From Gnetum montanum (Eukaryota; Streptophyta; Gnetopsida; Gnetales; Gnetaceae), in the NCBI GenBank assembly GCA_015680685.1, contig MNCI01018050.1, forward strand, positions 148,860 through 212,859: a stretch of DNA of 64,000 bases, in the 5' to 3' direction. The notes below the pieces were generated by a model. The model worked only from the letters and a program-made list of their open reading frames with translations, was not told where the DNA came from and did no database searches. Below, piece by piece: positions 24,090-35,577 of the stretch (within the stretch, counting starts at the first letter, position 1; the number at the start of each line of letters is the position of its first letter). The position numbers were made by a program, and so were the translations under genes.

Positions 24090-25206
24090 GATGGCTTGAT
24101 CTGTTGGTGTGTCCTTGACAAAGATTAATTGCACGGTCTCTAGGATGCTCATGAAGGACATTGCAGAGGCCACTAAGTAGGAAGATGTACCACCATAAAA
24201 ATCCTGATGGTAGGATGCTATTGGCCCATAATCTTTAGGGATGCCCACTAGTTTGTCAAGTCTTGTGAATTTTGTCGACGTGACAGGGGGATGACCACTC
24301 ATATGGAAGGTCCTCAATAGTGGATTCAACCACTAGAAATTTTTGACATATGGGATGTTGATTTCATGGGTCCCATCACACCCATGTCTAACAAGAAACT
24401 ATATATTATAGTGGTAGTTGACTATTGCACAAATTGGGCTAAAGTAGTAACTGTTATAGATTGCACATCATCCACTACCGCCAGATTTATACAATAACAT
24501 ATTGTAAATAGGTTTGGGATGCCACACTCACTAATTTTTGATAATGGGACTCATTTCATAGGTGCCACATTTAGAAAATTAATGCAACACTTGGGGGTAG
24601 AACATAAATTAACATCACCTTACCATCCCCAAGCCAACAGTCAAGTAGAGGTAACCAACCGAGATATTACAAAAATATTAATGTGAACCATTAGCAAATA
24701 TAGGAAGAATTGGAGCACAAAACTTAATGATGCTCTCTAGGCATACCGATCAACTTTGAAACTTCCTATTGGATATTCTCCCTATGAGTTAGTGTACAGG
24801 AAACTTCCAATGCTCCCAATTCAATCTGAGCTCCATACACTCTCAATAGCCTATGATCTAAACTTTGACCTAAGTTTAGTACAAAAGGAAAGATTGATCA
24901 ATCTGAATGTGCTAGATGAAAATCATTTAGTGGCCCTATCTTTGAATGAGGTAAACAAGGAATTTAGTAAGCAATGCCATGACCTTAGAATTAGGAAAGT
25001 AAGGTTTCAACTAGGAGATAAGGTCCTCTACTAGAACCCCACACATGTACCTCAAAAGACAAAATTTCAAACATTGTGAGAGGGACTTTATATAATTGAT
25101 TAAATCTTTCCCTCTAGGGCCATGATAATTTACAAACTTGATAGCCCAAATAAAAAGAAGTTGGTCAATATTCAATCGATTAAACCTTTTCTAGAACCAA
25201 GATAGA
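24090..25206 (+). pseudogene. Element 1 integrase, degenerate
   Basis: A Cys-containing zinc-finger end (KSCEFCRRDRG, about 24257-24289) precedes the catalytic core. The DDE triad is visible: Asp 24360-24362 (WDVDFMG), Asp 24540-24542 (FDNGTHF), Glu 24648-24650 (SQVEVTNRD). The last two are 36 codons apart, the usual D-x35-E spacing. C-terminal part: IGYSPYELVYRKLPMLP. The frame ends at FLEPR-stop (25204-25206), with a longer read-through reading to 25304. Confidence 0.88.
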
Positions 25207-26487
25207 CTAGTGTAACTATTGCCTCACCTGATGGACACCTATGTTCTATTTTTTGGATCTCTTCCTTCCAACTTAGTCATGGGGGAGATGGCCATCCATG
25301 TTGACCATTACCATGGCCTTTCAGTTTTTTTATCCTTTTTATTTTTCACATTTTTTATTTTACAAATTTTTGATTTTAAAATTTTTCTAATTTTATACCA
25401 TTTTTAGTACATTTAAATTTTCTTGATTATTTTACACTTTCTTATATATTTTACTTTATTTTGTTTCTTGTGTTTTTTTGATTAAGTGTGATATTTTCTC
25501 ATTTTTGCTAATAAATCTACTTTATTATCACAAGACACAATGCTATTGTTGTTATTTACTAATGATGGTTTATGCTTAATGTGTGATTAAATCGACTATG
25601 GGGCCCATGGACTCCTTATTTAAGGACTTATTCATGTCAAATGGGTGTGCTTTGAATAGTTGAGGACTATGGGGCCCTTGGACAAATAAAAGGGCTACAA
25701 GCATTGGTTATGAGGCTCAAAAGATATACACCTATGCTTGATGGTCCCCTTTAACTAAGGTCCTCTCTCTCTCACTTCCTACTTCTCTCCTCTTGGTGGA
25801 ATATTGATTGTCTTGTAGGGATACTCTTGTGTCTCAAGTGGGTGGATCAATCTTAGAGTGGCAATGTGAAGTCACTAAAAGTGGATGGCTTTGGTCTAGA
25901 TTGAAGATGGAAATTCTTAGGTCATTTTAACCACAATTCCACAAGGGACTTCTTATGACCTTAATTTGGAACTCCATTCCACCTTCTCTATCATCCATCT
26001 ATGCTACCATAACTCACCTCATTGCCAAGTTTAATGTTATGCTCTATGACTTAGTTTAATGTATTGGGATTCTTGAGTGGATTCTTTTGGGCTGGTCCTT
26101 AACTTATCATGATCATTAAATTGACTATGGGGCCCATGGAATCCTTAGTTGAGGTTATGCAAGGGCAAAAAGGGCATGGGCCTACTATGGGGAGGACCCA
26201 CTTGCATAGCTTTTAACTTGATTAGTTAAAGTTTCTTACCTTTGACATTGCTACAATTCTATATTTCATATTTTCCATTGTGTAAACCACTCAGTACTCC
26301 TTAATCTTTCATTGCATTCATCCATTAAATAAAATTTTCATTTTTTCAAATTTATGAACTTCAATGTCCTCTTCTCATGATTTCATACTATTCTTGGTCT
26401 TTTAAGCTTTCATTTGATCCCAATTTCATAAAAAAACTCCTTGTATCTTGAAAGTTTGACCAAAGTCAATGGTGGTCAATAGCAATG

Positions 26488-26527
26488 GTGAGGCCTCATT
26501 GATGCAATACAAAAATACTATATATGC
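26488..26527 (+). promoter_or_regulatory. Putative internal promoter of ORF3 (element 1)
   Basis: GAGGCCTCATTGATGCAA followed by CTATATATGCC repeats the arrangement of the LTR promoter (GGCC repeat array, then TATAAATATGC). It lies about 455 bp upstream of the ORF3 ATG. Element 2 has the fuller version at 40082-40175. Confidence 0.5.
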
Positions 26528-26673
26528 CTTTGGACACTTTGTAATTTTTTGCAATTTTTTCATAACACACAGGATATTTTTGCAATTTTTCAAAGCCTAA
26601 AGGCTTCTAGATTCCATAACTTTCAAACCGTTTGTTCAAATCACTCTATTTTTTGATCCTGCACTTATCGGAG

Positions 26674-26980
26674 GTAAGATCTTTATTGTGGGGCCACAAA
26701 CCTTATGGTTTCCAATTTAATTTTTGAAAATTTTTTCTAACTCCCCCAATGGTTAATAACCTTAATCATACATAAAGATCAACGTTTTCCAAGTTAACCC
26801 TTTCAACTATCTCTGGGATGATTTATCAATAATAAGAAATAAATAGAAATAAAAATTAACTTAATTAAATTAGCCATAATTACAACTTAGCCAAGTGTAA
26901 TAACCCTCAAGAGTTAAGGTATCTCAATTTTTTAAAGGTTACACAATGATTTCTGATCCATGGTTCTATTGTCATTACAA
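26674..26980 (+). other. Putative 307-nt intron in the ORF3 leader (element 1)
   Basis: Donor GAG|GTAAGATCTTTAT at 26673/26674. The acceptor position is just before the ORF3 ATG but reads TTACAA, whereas element 2 has an intact TTACAG. The distance is 307 nt in both copies. Confidence 0.5.
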
Positions 26981-29835
26981 ATGGTACCCAAACAAAAGTG
27001 TCTGCATGAAGGAGAACCCTCATAACCATGGGAGAAATGACCCAAAGCTAGAAGGGGCCAATAGGAACAAGGCCTAGAACAACAAGAGGTAACCCATGCA
27101 ATGAGACCTCTTTATGAGGAGCCTAAAGTGGAATCTATTTGACAGATTTCAAAGGAAGAAGTGCCTATAGAACAATCTCAATGGGTAGAAGCGTTTGGAC
27201 ATGTGCCAAGGATTGAGATCACTCTAACTTAAGCTTTCCTAGACATCATCAAGTATTGAGAGATCCAAAGATTAGTTCTTCAAGAGATAAAATTTGGGCA
27301 AATTTTGGAAAAACTTCCAGAGGATGTCAAAACACAACTGCAAACCTCTCCCATGTGGCCAATCATCACGACCAGTGGGGAATGCTATATGAGAGAGACC
27401 TATCTCTTTTGGAATAGTTGAAGGCTAGGGTACATTGTAAAAATTAAGGACATTCAAGAGTCCTACTCAGTGGAGGCCATCACACATGCACTGGGGTTAC
27501 CAAACATTAGAACACAGTTGGCGGAGATATCAACAAAAGGTGATCTTGAGACAAAAAGGAAGTGGACCTAGTGATGCTATGGGGTGAACCGTAAGGAGTA
27601 TGGTGCCCTCACACCAATGGAGTGAATTTATTTCAAGATTTTGGTTTATCACCTCAATCTAATGGTGAGGCCAAGTAAAGTGATTTCTTTCTTTGCTTGA
27701 GCATGCATCGCTCTAAGCGGGAAATTTCCTATTAACCTTCCATAGCTGATTTATTTTGAGATTGAGAAGTATTTCAAGGAGAATGAACATGGAAGGAAGA
27801 CCCTACCCTTTCCGTGCCTCATCAATAAACTTTGCAATAGGATAGGTATTATTTGCTATTCAAATGACACTCTCAGGCATGCTCCCTTGGCTTCATGGGT
27901 AGAAATCATAAAGGATAAACCACCAACAAACATTCAAGAAGAGGAGCTACTAACATCACCACCCACTTAGGAGACAAGATCGAAGGTCCACACATTTCTT
28001 GAGCATCTACGACAAATTTGAGAGTAGCTCTTTAGTGAACAAGAGTAGTAGGCAGGAATGAGTGTGGTTGATCCATCTATGTATCGACTAACAATGAGTC
28101 ACCTTAATGAGGTAGCCTAAACAGTTAGCTAGATGGAGAGGGGTGGTTCTATTTTCTTTGCCCAAAGATTTTAGCTACCTTTGAGGTTGGATCCTAATGC
28201 TTGGGAGGTGATGGTGTCATTAGCAACACATCATCTATTCCCAAAAATATTTGGGAATGCCACCACTTTCTTAGTGAGGTTGGAGGAAGGTGAAGAGGCA
28301 ACTATCTTGGTGATGTAACACCAAGGGCAAAGATAGTGGTAGAAGTGGTAGCTAATCATGTAGCTGAAGCACTGAATGCACTTGTGGCATCTATACTAGA
28401 TGTATTTACACTCCAAGATGTGCAAATGTCTGTAGACACAGTTAGCAGGAAATTGAATGTAGCCTATCATGAACAACTATTGGAATGGCTAGTAGGAATT
28501 GGGCAACTAACTTTAGATATCTTTAATCTTTTAGAGAACATCATTGTAACCTAGTTAGAGCTAATGAATGTAAGGGGCAGATGCATAATTTTGGAGGGGC
28601 AACTAGAAATGGCCTAAGAGCAAAATCAATGCTTGGTTGCAGAAGTTGCTAAACTTTGTGCCCAAGTTGCAGAACAAACAATCCTCAACCCAACAATAAT
28701 AAGAGATGAAGCTATCAAATAGCTTCAAAAAAAATTTCAAAAGGTTGAGGAGGAAGCAGTAATGACCATCTTTAAATAGTTCATGGTAGAAGCTAAAATA
28801 CACTTAATTAAAAAGGACTTGAATTAGATGCACCAAGAAAATGAAGCATTGACTGCGCAAAATCACCTACGAAATGTTGATGCTCAAAGAGATCAAATGC
28901 AAGAATTCATTCATCAACAATAGAAGTAGCTTGCCAAAGTTAACATAGAACTAAGGAAATTGGCCATGGAGAACTGTAATCTATTAATGGAGGAGGTATG
29001 CATTTTGTGACAAAATTCTACCATTGAAATTTCCACCTAGAAGAATGAAGCTCTCAAGTTTAAGAGAGTGATAAATCACTATAAGGACTAGGTTAGCTTG
29101 CAAAAGGAAATTAATGAAAGAGAAATCCAGATGGCAAAGGCTAAAGTAAATGAAGTCCTCTAGTAAATCCAGCAAGGAAGAGAGATGTGGCAGCCGATCC
29201 TTGATGGGATTGATGCCTACAACAAAGTGGAGATCTACTTGAAGGAGTTGCAAATCGAAGAAATGATAGAGTATATATAGTTGACCAATATCCATTACAC
29301 AAACCTAGCAATGCTAATAGCTAGATGGCCATGGTTAAAATTAGAGAAGAAGGTGGATAGCTCGTATCTACTATATGAGAACAAGTTCAAACACTATAAG
29401 GACACACAACAAAAGCTTGAGACTATTAATGTTGAACTTGAAGTTCTCAAAGTGTGATTCACAGATCAACAATCCATCACTGAGGACCTAGCCAAATAGA
29501 TGAATGACTACCAAGAGCTTAAGAAAATAGTTTGAGTGTTCGACATTAAATGCAAATAGTTCACTACTTGGTTCTTCAATGTCAAGGAATTGTTTCTAGT
29601 GATCCTATGTCCTTGGGATGTGTCCATTCCAACCCACATTGGGGAAGTTACATGGATAGTGCATGATCCTAGGAGTATGGAGGAGAAAATGAAAGCACTA
29701 ATAGATGCCTTTCACCTCCCACATAAAGTTGTAGTAGTAGTAGGACAACCAAAGCTACCTCAACTACTACTAGTGCTTGAAGCCGATGAAGGTCCCTCAG
29801 AGCCTCAGGAACCACCATCACCTAGGACCATTTGA
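26981..29835 (+). pseudogene. Element 1 ORF3, plant-transposon-protein-like domain plus coiled coil, degenerate
   Basis: A third frame downstream of pol, ~951 codons, starting MVPKQK (MAPKQKH in element 2) and ending PPSPRTI-stop at 29835. A central-N part (about 27480-27920) reads YFKILVYHLNLMV ... SGKFPINLP ... FPCLINKLCNRIGI ... ASWVEIIKD, resembling the 'putative plant transposon protein' domain found with Athila-type elements (by eye). From about 28550 to 29480 the frame is Gln/Glu/Lys/Leu-rich with heptad-like spacing (EVAKLCAQVAEQ, LQKKFQKVEEEA), a likely long coiled coil. A cleaner C-terminus includes DVSIPTHIGEVTWIVHDPRSM. Stops are mostly TAG. Its place suggests an env-like/additional ORF; function unknown. 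Confidence 0.7.
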
Positions 29836-30081
29836 TCTTCTCCAACAAGCTTCACATCATCAAGGACGTGTTGTCCAATTTTTGAAGAGTTGTGTCATGG
29901 TGTTCAATTTTGTGTCCTGAACACCACCATGTTGTAATGTGTTGATCTATACACCTAGCCAATCCATTTTTTATCAAGTCAGTCAAGTTTGTTTTGTTAA
30001 AGAATAGTCAATCGATAATCCCATACCTTCCCAAATTTCTAAAAGAACTCAAGGATGAGTTTTCATTTAGTCATGGGGGCA
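29836..30081 (+). other. Element 1 ORF3 3' end to 3' LTR, with polypurine tract
   Basis: Short non-coding stretch. The polypurine tract is the GGGGGCA of TTTAGTCATGGGGGCA (about 30066-30081), abutting the LTR start TGCTGAGTC. The counterpart in element 2 is TCATGGGGGTA on minus next to 36517. Confidence 0.75.
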
Positions 30082-31009
30082 TGCTGAGTCATTGTTGGTT
30101 GGTTGCATCGATGAGGCCTCGTTGAAGTAGCTGACCACATCGACGAGGTCCTGTTAATGCATCTCGATCTATGTCAACAAGGCCTTGTCGACATAGTGTC
30201 TATCCATTGCCTATAAATATGCACCTACTAGCTGCATTTATGGGGAGTCCATATTTGAGTAGTAGTGAAGCTCTTACATTTTTTCCATTCAAAAGTTAGG
30301 ATTTTTTCCCTAAGTGCCCATAGTAGGAATCATTGATTGTACCAGTCTTTATTTGAGCATTGTTGTACCTGAGCACAACAATGTGTGTGGCAATAAAGAC
30401 GAGCTTTCTGATAAACCTTGTAGCACTTTGGATAGATTATTTATTTTATTTATGCATTTAATGTTTTTAATTATTTATTAAATGCTTTCAATTAGTTATC
30501 AAATATTTTCTAGTTATTACATTAATGAGACAATTAAGCGATATAGATTACACACATAAGTACAACCGCTTTGAGCGTAATATGCACTCACTTGGTAATC
30601 CTAGCAACATTATCGCTTGGTACGCCCAGTAGTGTAGCGTTTGGTTGCCTAGTAGTGGATATGTGGGTTTAGGATGTGTACGAAAAGTAGGAACAGATAC
30701 TTATGTTAGAATTAGTTAAATGATTAGTTATTTAGTAATTTAGATTAGTTAATTAAACTCCTTTTATCTACATTTTGAGCATCAAAATATAAAATACAAA
30801 ATGATAAAAATCAGATGCCTCAGTTACACTTAACCATACCAACGAATGTCATAAGTGTAGTTGGGAGGATAACAATTGACCTTAAGGCTAGATTCACTTC
30901 TTAAAGGGCTAGTGCACTGGAAATGAAAAATTCCATGGAATTTGACCGAATCATGTGTGAATGCTTGTGATTCATATGGTTGGGCATAGGGGTACCTCAC
31001 CGCTCATCA
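30082..31009 (+). repeat. Element 1 3' LTR
   Basis: Starts TGCTGAGTCATTG and ends CGCTCATCA, 928 bp. GGCC repeat units at 30108-30200, TATAAATATGC at 30212, and AATAAA near 30391. It differs from the 5' LTR at many scattered sites, mainly transitions, so the insertion is old. Confidence 0.9.
30212..30221 (+). promoter_or_regulatory. LTR TATA box
   Basis: CCTATAAATATGC is kept in this LTR and in both LTRs of element 2 (minus strand, 36365-36374 and 47871-47880); the 5' LTR of element 1 has TATAGATATG. It is the likely core promoter of the family. Confidence 0.65.
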
Positions 31010-34000
31010 ACAAAGACTAGCTAGAAAGAACATGATGAATAATAATGATATAACATATAATAATAAGGATTGGGAATAGGATTTGTTACAATAGATAGCC
31101 AAAAACCAAAAAAAAAATGAAACACAAAAATAATATATCCATATCAAAGTTACCTTGGTTCATGAAAAAGATAATTAGATACAAAGTGCATTGTATTATA
31201 GCTTCAAAATGCCATTTACATCATTAAAAGAGGAAGAAAAGGCTCAATGGTCTTGGTGGTACAATATTGGTTTTCACCCTTACAAAAAATCCTAAAAAAC
31301 CTTCCATTTATGGTAGGAAAATAATCAAGCCTTACTAGTTGTCAAACATACCCTTTCAGGTTTTCACTTCTAACAAGAAGCTTGTTATAAACAAAAATAA
31401 GCTAATAAGCACTATAAATCACACATGAAAGAAAATAATAAATCTTTAATAAGAAATTTAAGAATAACATAAAGAGAATTCTTCCATGCATATAATGAAT
31501 AAAAGGAAAAATTAATATCTATTAAAGAGAAAATTACACTATTGGGTTACCAAGTGAGTATATAGTTACACTTAGGAATAGGTCATGCTTATTTCACTAA
31601 TGAATGAACATTCATAAGAAATATAAATATTATACTAAATTAGATGAAAAATTAAGTTTAAATTGAAGGTAAATTTAAGCTAAGTCAAAGTTCTACAATG
31701 AAGAAGAATTAATCTCAATCTTATTTTTGGCCATGAAATATGTCCAAGTATATTCTACTTGAATATGACAACGTAGAATTAACTTAGATTCATATTTTGG
31801 GTATTCATTAATTATCACTAGGCTATGAAAATAAGCTACAAGAGTTCAACTACAATTATAAACAAAATCATATCATAAATATTGCAGGTGAATTATATTT
31901 ATAGGTATTTATGATGTCATAGCTATGATGGCACAATCATTGAGAATCACAACTTTATTATTTATCAATAATCTAGAACTATTATAAAATATATATTAAA
32001 GGATGTCAGGTAGATATTTAGCTATAAAAATCATCATAAAATCTTATATATCTTAACAATTTATGCTTTATTGTTAGAAGTAAAACGTCCAAAATAATTA
32101 TGTTTATTTCTTCATGTGTTTAAATTATTGTAGTTAGAGTATATTATTTAAAATTCACAACCATCGTATGTTTAAAAATATGGTATCTTTTTTATGATAG
32201 TATTTTACTATGAAGTAAAATTTTCTATTACATCTATGTTATTTTAATGATAGGAGCTAAATATTTGGTTGACTGCTAGCAAAATAATGTTATAACTTAA
32301 TGTAACCTTCAATGAATCTATAGTATGTAACTCACAAGTTAATATTCTTACAAATTAGTTGACTAAACACATAGGAAGATAAGATTATAGAATATTAATA
32401 GAATTTATTATTGTAGAGAAAAATAGAATGCTAGGTAGAAAAAACTAATTTATATGTAGTCTTATAGGTAAACTTTGAAAGAAAGCACTTTACAAGGGAC
32501 TATCTAGTTACTATTAGATATTGCATTGAATAAGGGACCATGAGTATGACATTCCATTCCTAGATATCATGGAAAATATCAAATATATGTAATATTCGAC
32601 ATTAACCATAAATAATACAATAGAGAAAATGAAAAAAGAAATGAAAAAATGCTTTATTAATGTGGAAAAACTATATCCAAGACATGATTTAAGGGTTCAT
32701 TATAGTTTTCTTCCTTTAATATATATCTATTAGAGAGAATCTAGCATTGCCACCATGGTTATACCTATACCTAACCAAAAAGAATGGCCACTAACCTTCT
32801 TGTCATGCTTCACCTAGGACCCATTACTTACCATTTTTGGCTTTACAACTTTATGCCAACATGACCTCTAATTGCCATTTATAAATACAATAGACTAAAT
32901 TCCCAAAGATCAACTTAAGAGACATGCCCATTATTATAATATGCTCTTTTAAGTCTCATTACCACTTGTCCTCTTAGATATTATTACATAATTTGTTATA
33001 AATTGACATCATATTTTTTATGGAATGACACCATTTGGGAATGGGAATTTCACAAACTACCTTTTTTATCTTTTGTACATCCTTGAATGACTCTCTATTA
33101 AGGATATTTCTCCATGCGCTAGTGCTTTAATGATTTGATTTCACCTTTTGAAATGGGGTTGAATATTTTAATGTTCTTCTACTTATTCTACAAATGAAAT
33201 TCTAAGTAAGAAGACTATGTAGGAAATAAATTTTATTTTTCCAATATCTTACCATAATCTCTAGGTAATGATAAGATATACATAAAAGATCTACCAACCA
33301 CCAATTACCAGTCTTAACTAGGGTTTTATAAAGTGCAACTTATATTTGGTTACCCAAGTGAAGGTGGGGTAGATTTATTTTCCACTTATGTTTTCCAAAA
33401 ATGGTTTAATTATCTAATTTACAAATATAAATTAAATAAATAAATAAGAATGAAAACAGGAAATAGAAGCAAGGATAAAAAAAATCCTTGATTTTTCTCA
33501 ACCTTTGGGATCAAGGAACATAGTTGTAATTCTGCCATAAGGACTTTATGGTTAGATGGCCCTGTTTGGGATGGTAAAGCTTGATCTTAATCTTCAACTT
33601 CTTTCTTAGGAAATAACTTCAATAACTTGGTAAATTGAAAGAATTGGGCATCATAATAGGTGCAATCTAGGGTCTCAAAAAAGAGGGATGTTGATTTGTC
33701 TTTAGTAATCATGGTAGTGTAATTGATGAATTGCAGTTCTTGATGAAAACTATTCATTAGCATCATTTATTCTCAAATGGTTGGATTTAACTTATCTACC
33801 AAATTTTTAAAACATGAAAAGTATGCATTAGGTCATGGAATAGTATGATGCATTAATGAGAACATCTTTTTCAAATCAGGTCCCTCTTCTAAATGCTATT
33901 TCATGTATTTGTATTTTAGAAATTAATTAATATCACTACTAAATTTCACATTGAAGCCTTCATAGAGGATGAATGATACAAGATTGAGAATGGTGTGGGT

Positions 34001-35577
34001 TATGAATAGCTTATATTTTAGAGTTTTTCTCAATCTGATTAATCAAGTAGGATACTTAACAAAGCCTAATATCTAGACACTTTGAGTTGGTGATCAAACA
34101 TGTATTGATTATACATATGTATCTTCATAATGACTATATTTTAAGAACTAGTGTCAAGGATATATGGCTTCTTTGGAATATTGATTGCTATTTCTTCCAC
34201 ATGGATTAAAGTTTTGAAACTTCAAAAATCATATTTTCTATTATCCATTCAAATATTTGTATTACTTTGAACTTGACTTACTTGTAAAATATTGTGAAAC
34301 CATCCATATTATTATTCTAATAATAAGTTAGTCTATATAGGTCAAAGAAAGAACCATCACATGAATATTTTTTCTTGTAGATTCCTTGGTATCCCAACTA
34401 CCTCAAATTGGTTAGATATTGATATAAAAACTCTCAAGGTAGAATTTCCTATAGACATAATACATGTACATCTAGAGTTTATAATTTTGCAAGGAAGTGT
34501 GAGTATGAATACTTTTGCCAACTCAAGTTTCAAGGTAGACATAGTGAATGTTATCTACCATTGGATAGGGAGTTTGCAAGCGTATTTTATGTTACAACTT
34601 TCAAACTTGAATTCTTTCCATGCTTATTTTTTTTCATCGGTATCATACACCCTTTCGAGACAAGATTATGATTCTTCATGATGTTTGATGTTTGTTGCTA
34701 AATGATTTGATTGTAGGTTGAATTAGTATACATCTTCTTGACCATTCTAGTTCACCAACTAATTCTCCAACTACTTGATTTATTGAGTCGATAATGATTT
34801 GACTATATTTCTGAGACTCTTAATGATCTTTGTATCCTTCCTTAGGACACTATCTTTGGTAGTGTTATTAATGACCAAATAGGAATTAGTGTCCTAGTTC
34901 TAACTATAAGTATATCCTAGGTACCTAATATTAAGGTCCAATATAGTCAAAATGGGTTAGATTATTAGTCCTAATCATCAATTTGCCAAACCTAGTTAGT
35001 CAATCTAAGTTATGGTATACTAAAGCATTATCTAAACTATCATCTAATTATTAGTTATTAATTTGACATTGTCATTGAATTCAAAGACTCAAAAAAATTA
35101 GTAGGAAGTATTCATATGTTAGAAATGAATATAAAATGTCAAAGGTATACCAAATCTAACTTTTGAGGCTCTTAAGAAATGGTTTAATGACAAGAATTAA
35201 ATTTTTGTTGGCATTTTTAGGGTAGATATAACTTCACCATTGGATTCAAAATGTTGAAATCTACTAGAAATGATTCTTTGTTCATTGAAAAAGGCTTTCA
35301 AGATCAAAAGTTATGGGCTTCTAAAGTTTAGAGTTTAGGCATGAATTTTGAGACTATTTAGAGGTTCCTTATACCATAACTACTCTAGGACCAGTGTGCT
35401 TAAGTATGGAATTTTTATCTCTATTATTATCAAACAATCAATTAACTAGTTTGGTTAAATATTGACTTGCATGAATATTAAATTTTTCATTTCTAGTTAT
35501 CAAATTTAAAAAAAATCCAAAATTTTCTATGAATTGATGGGACTTTTCAAATTTTTACATTAGTTGATGATATTAAA
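31010..35577. other. AT-rich spacer between the two retrotransposons, no gene
   Basis: No protein is recognisable. It contains one copy of a diverged repeat pair (32400-33055) whose partner is at 49676-50490, and an (AAAT)n run near 33434. A 106-codon open frame at 34361-34681 has no recognisable content. Confidence 0.55.
32400..33055. repeat. Dispersed repeat, copy A (blocks X then Y)
   Basis: Block X (about 32440-32535; TTTATATGTAGTCTTATAGG, AGATATTGCATTGAA) is followed by block Y (about 32545-33055; TAGATATCATGGAAAA, AATGCTTTATTA, TGACACCATTTGGGAAT). The copy at 49676-50490 has the same blocks in the order Y then X. The identity of the element is unknown. Confidence 0.6.

Larger units (their letters stand above)
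25207..26980 (+). other. Element 1 non-coding spacer between pol and ORF3
   Basis: About 1.8 kb without a coding frame. Just after pol there is a polypurine-like TTAGTCATGGGGGAGA (25273-25288). A segment near 26488-26510 (GTGAGGCCTCATTGATGCAA) repeats the LTR U3 motif and is followed by a TATATATG box at about 26519. A donor-like GAG|GTAAGAT stands at 26671-26680. A ~430 bp piece present in element 2 (about 40990-41430) is missing here. Confidence 0.75.
18031..31009 (+). mobile_element. Element 1: full-length Ty3/gypsy (Athila/Tat-like) LTR retrotransposon
   Basis: LTRs of 953 bp (18031-18983) and 928 bp (30082-31009) enclose a tRNA-Asp-type primer site, gag, protease, RT-RNase H, integrase, a non-coding spacer, ORF3 and a polypurine tract. 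The order PR-RT-RH-IN makes it Ty3/gypsy. The primer site and the gag/RT sequence resemble the Athila/Tat branch (family knowledge, by eye). Every frame is broken by stops, so the copy is dead. Flanking 5-mers ACGAG and ACAAA match at three of five places, a possible decayed target duplication. Element 2 is the same family on the other strand. Confidence 0.92.
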
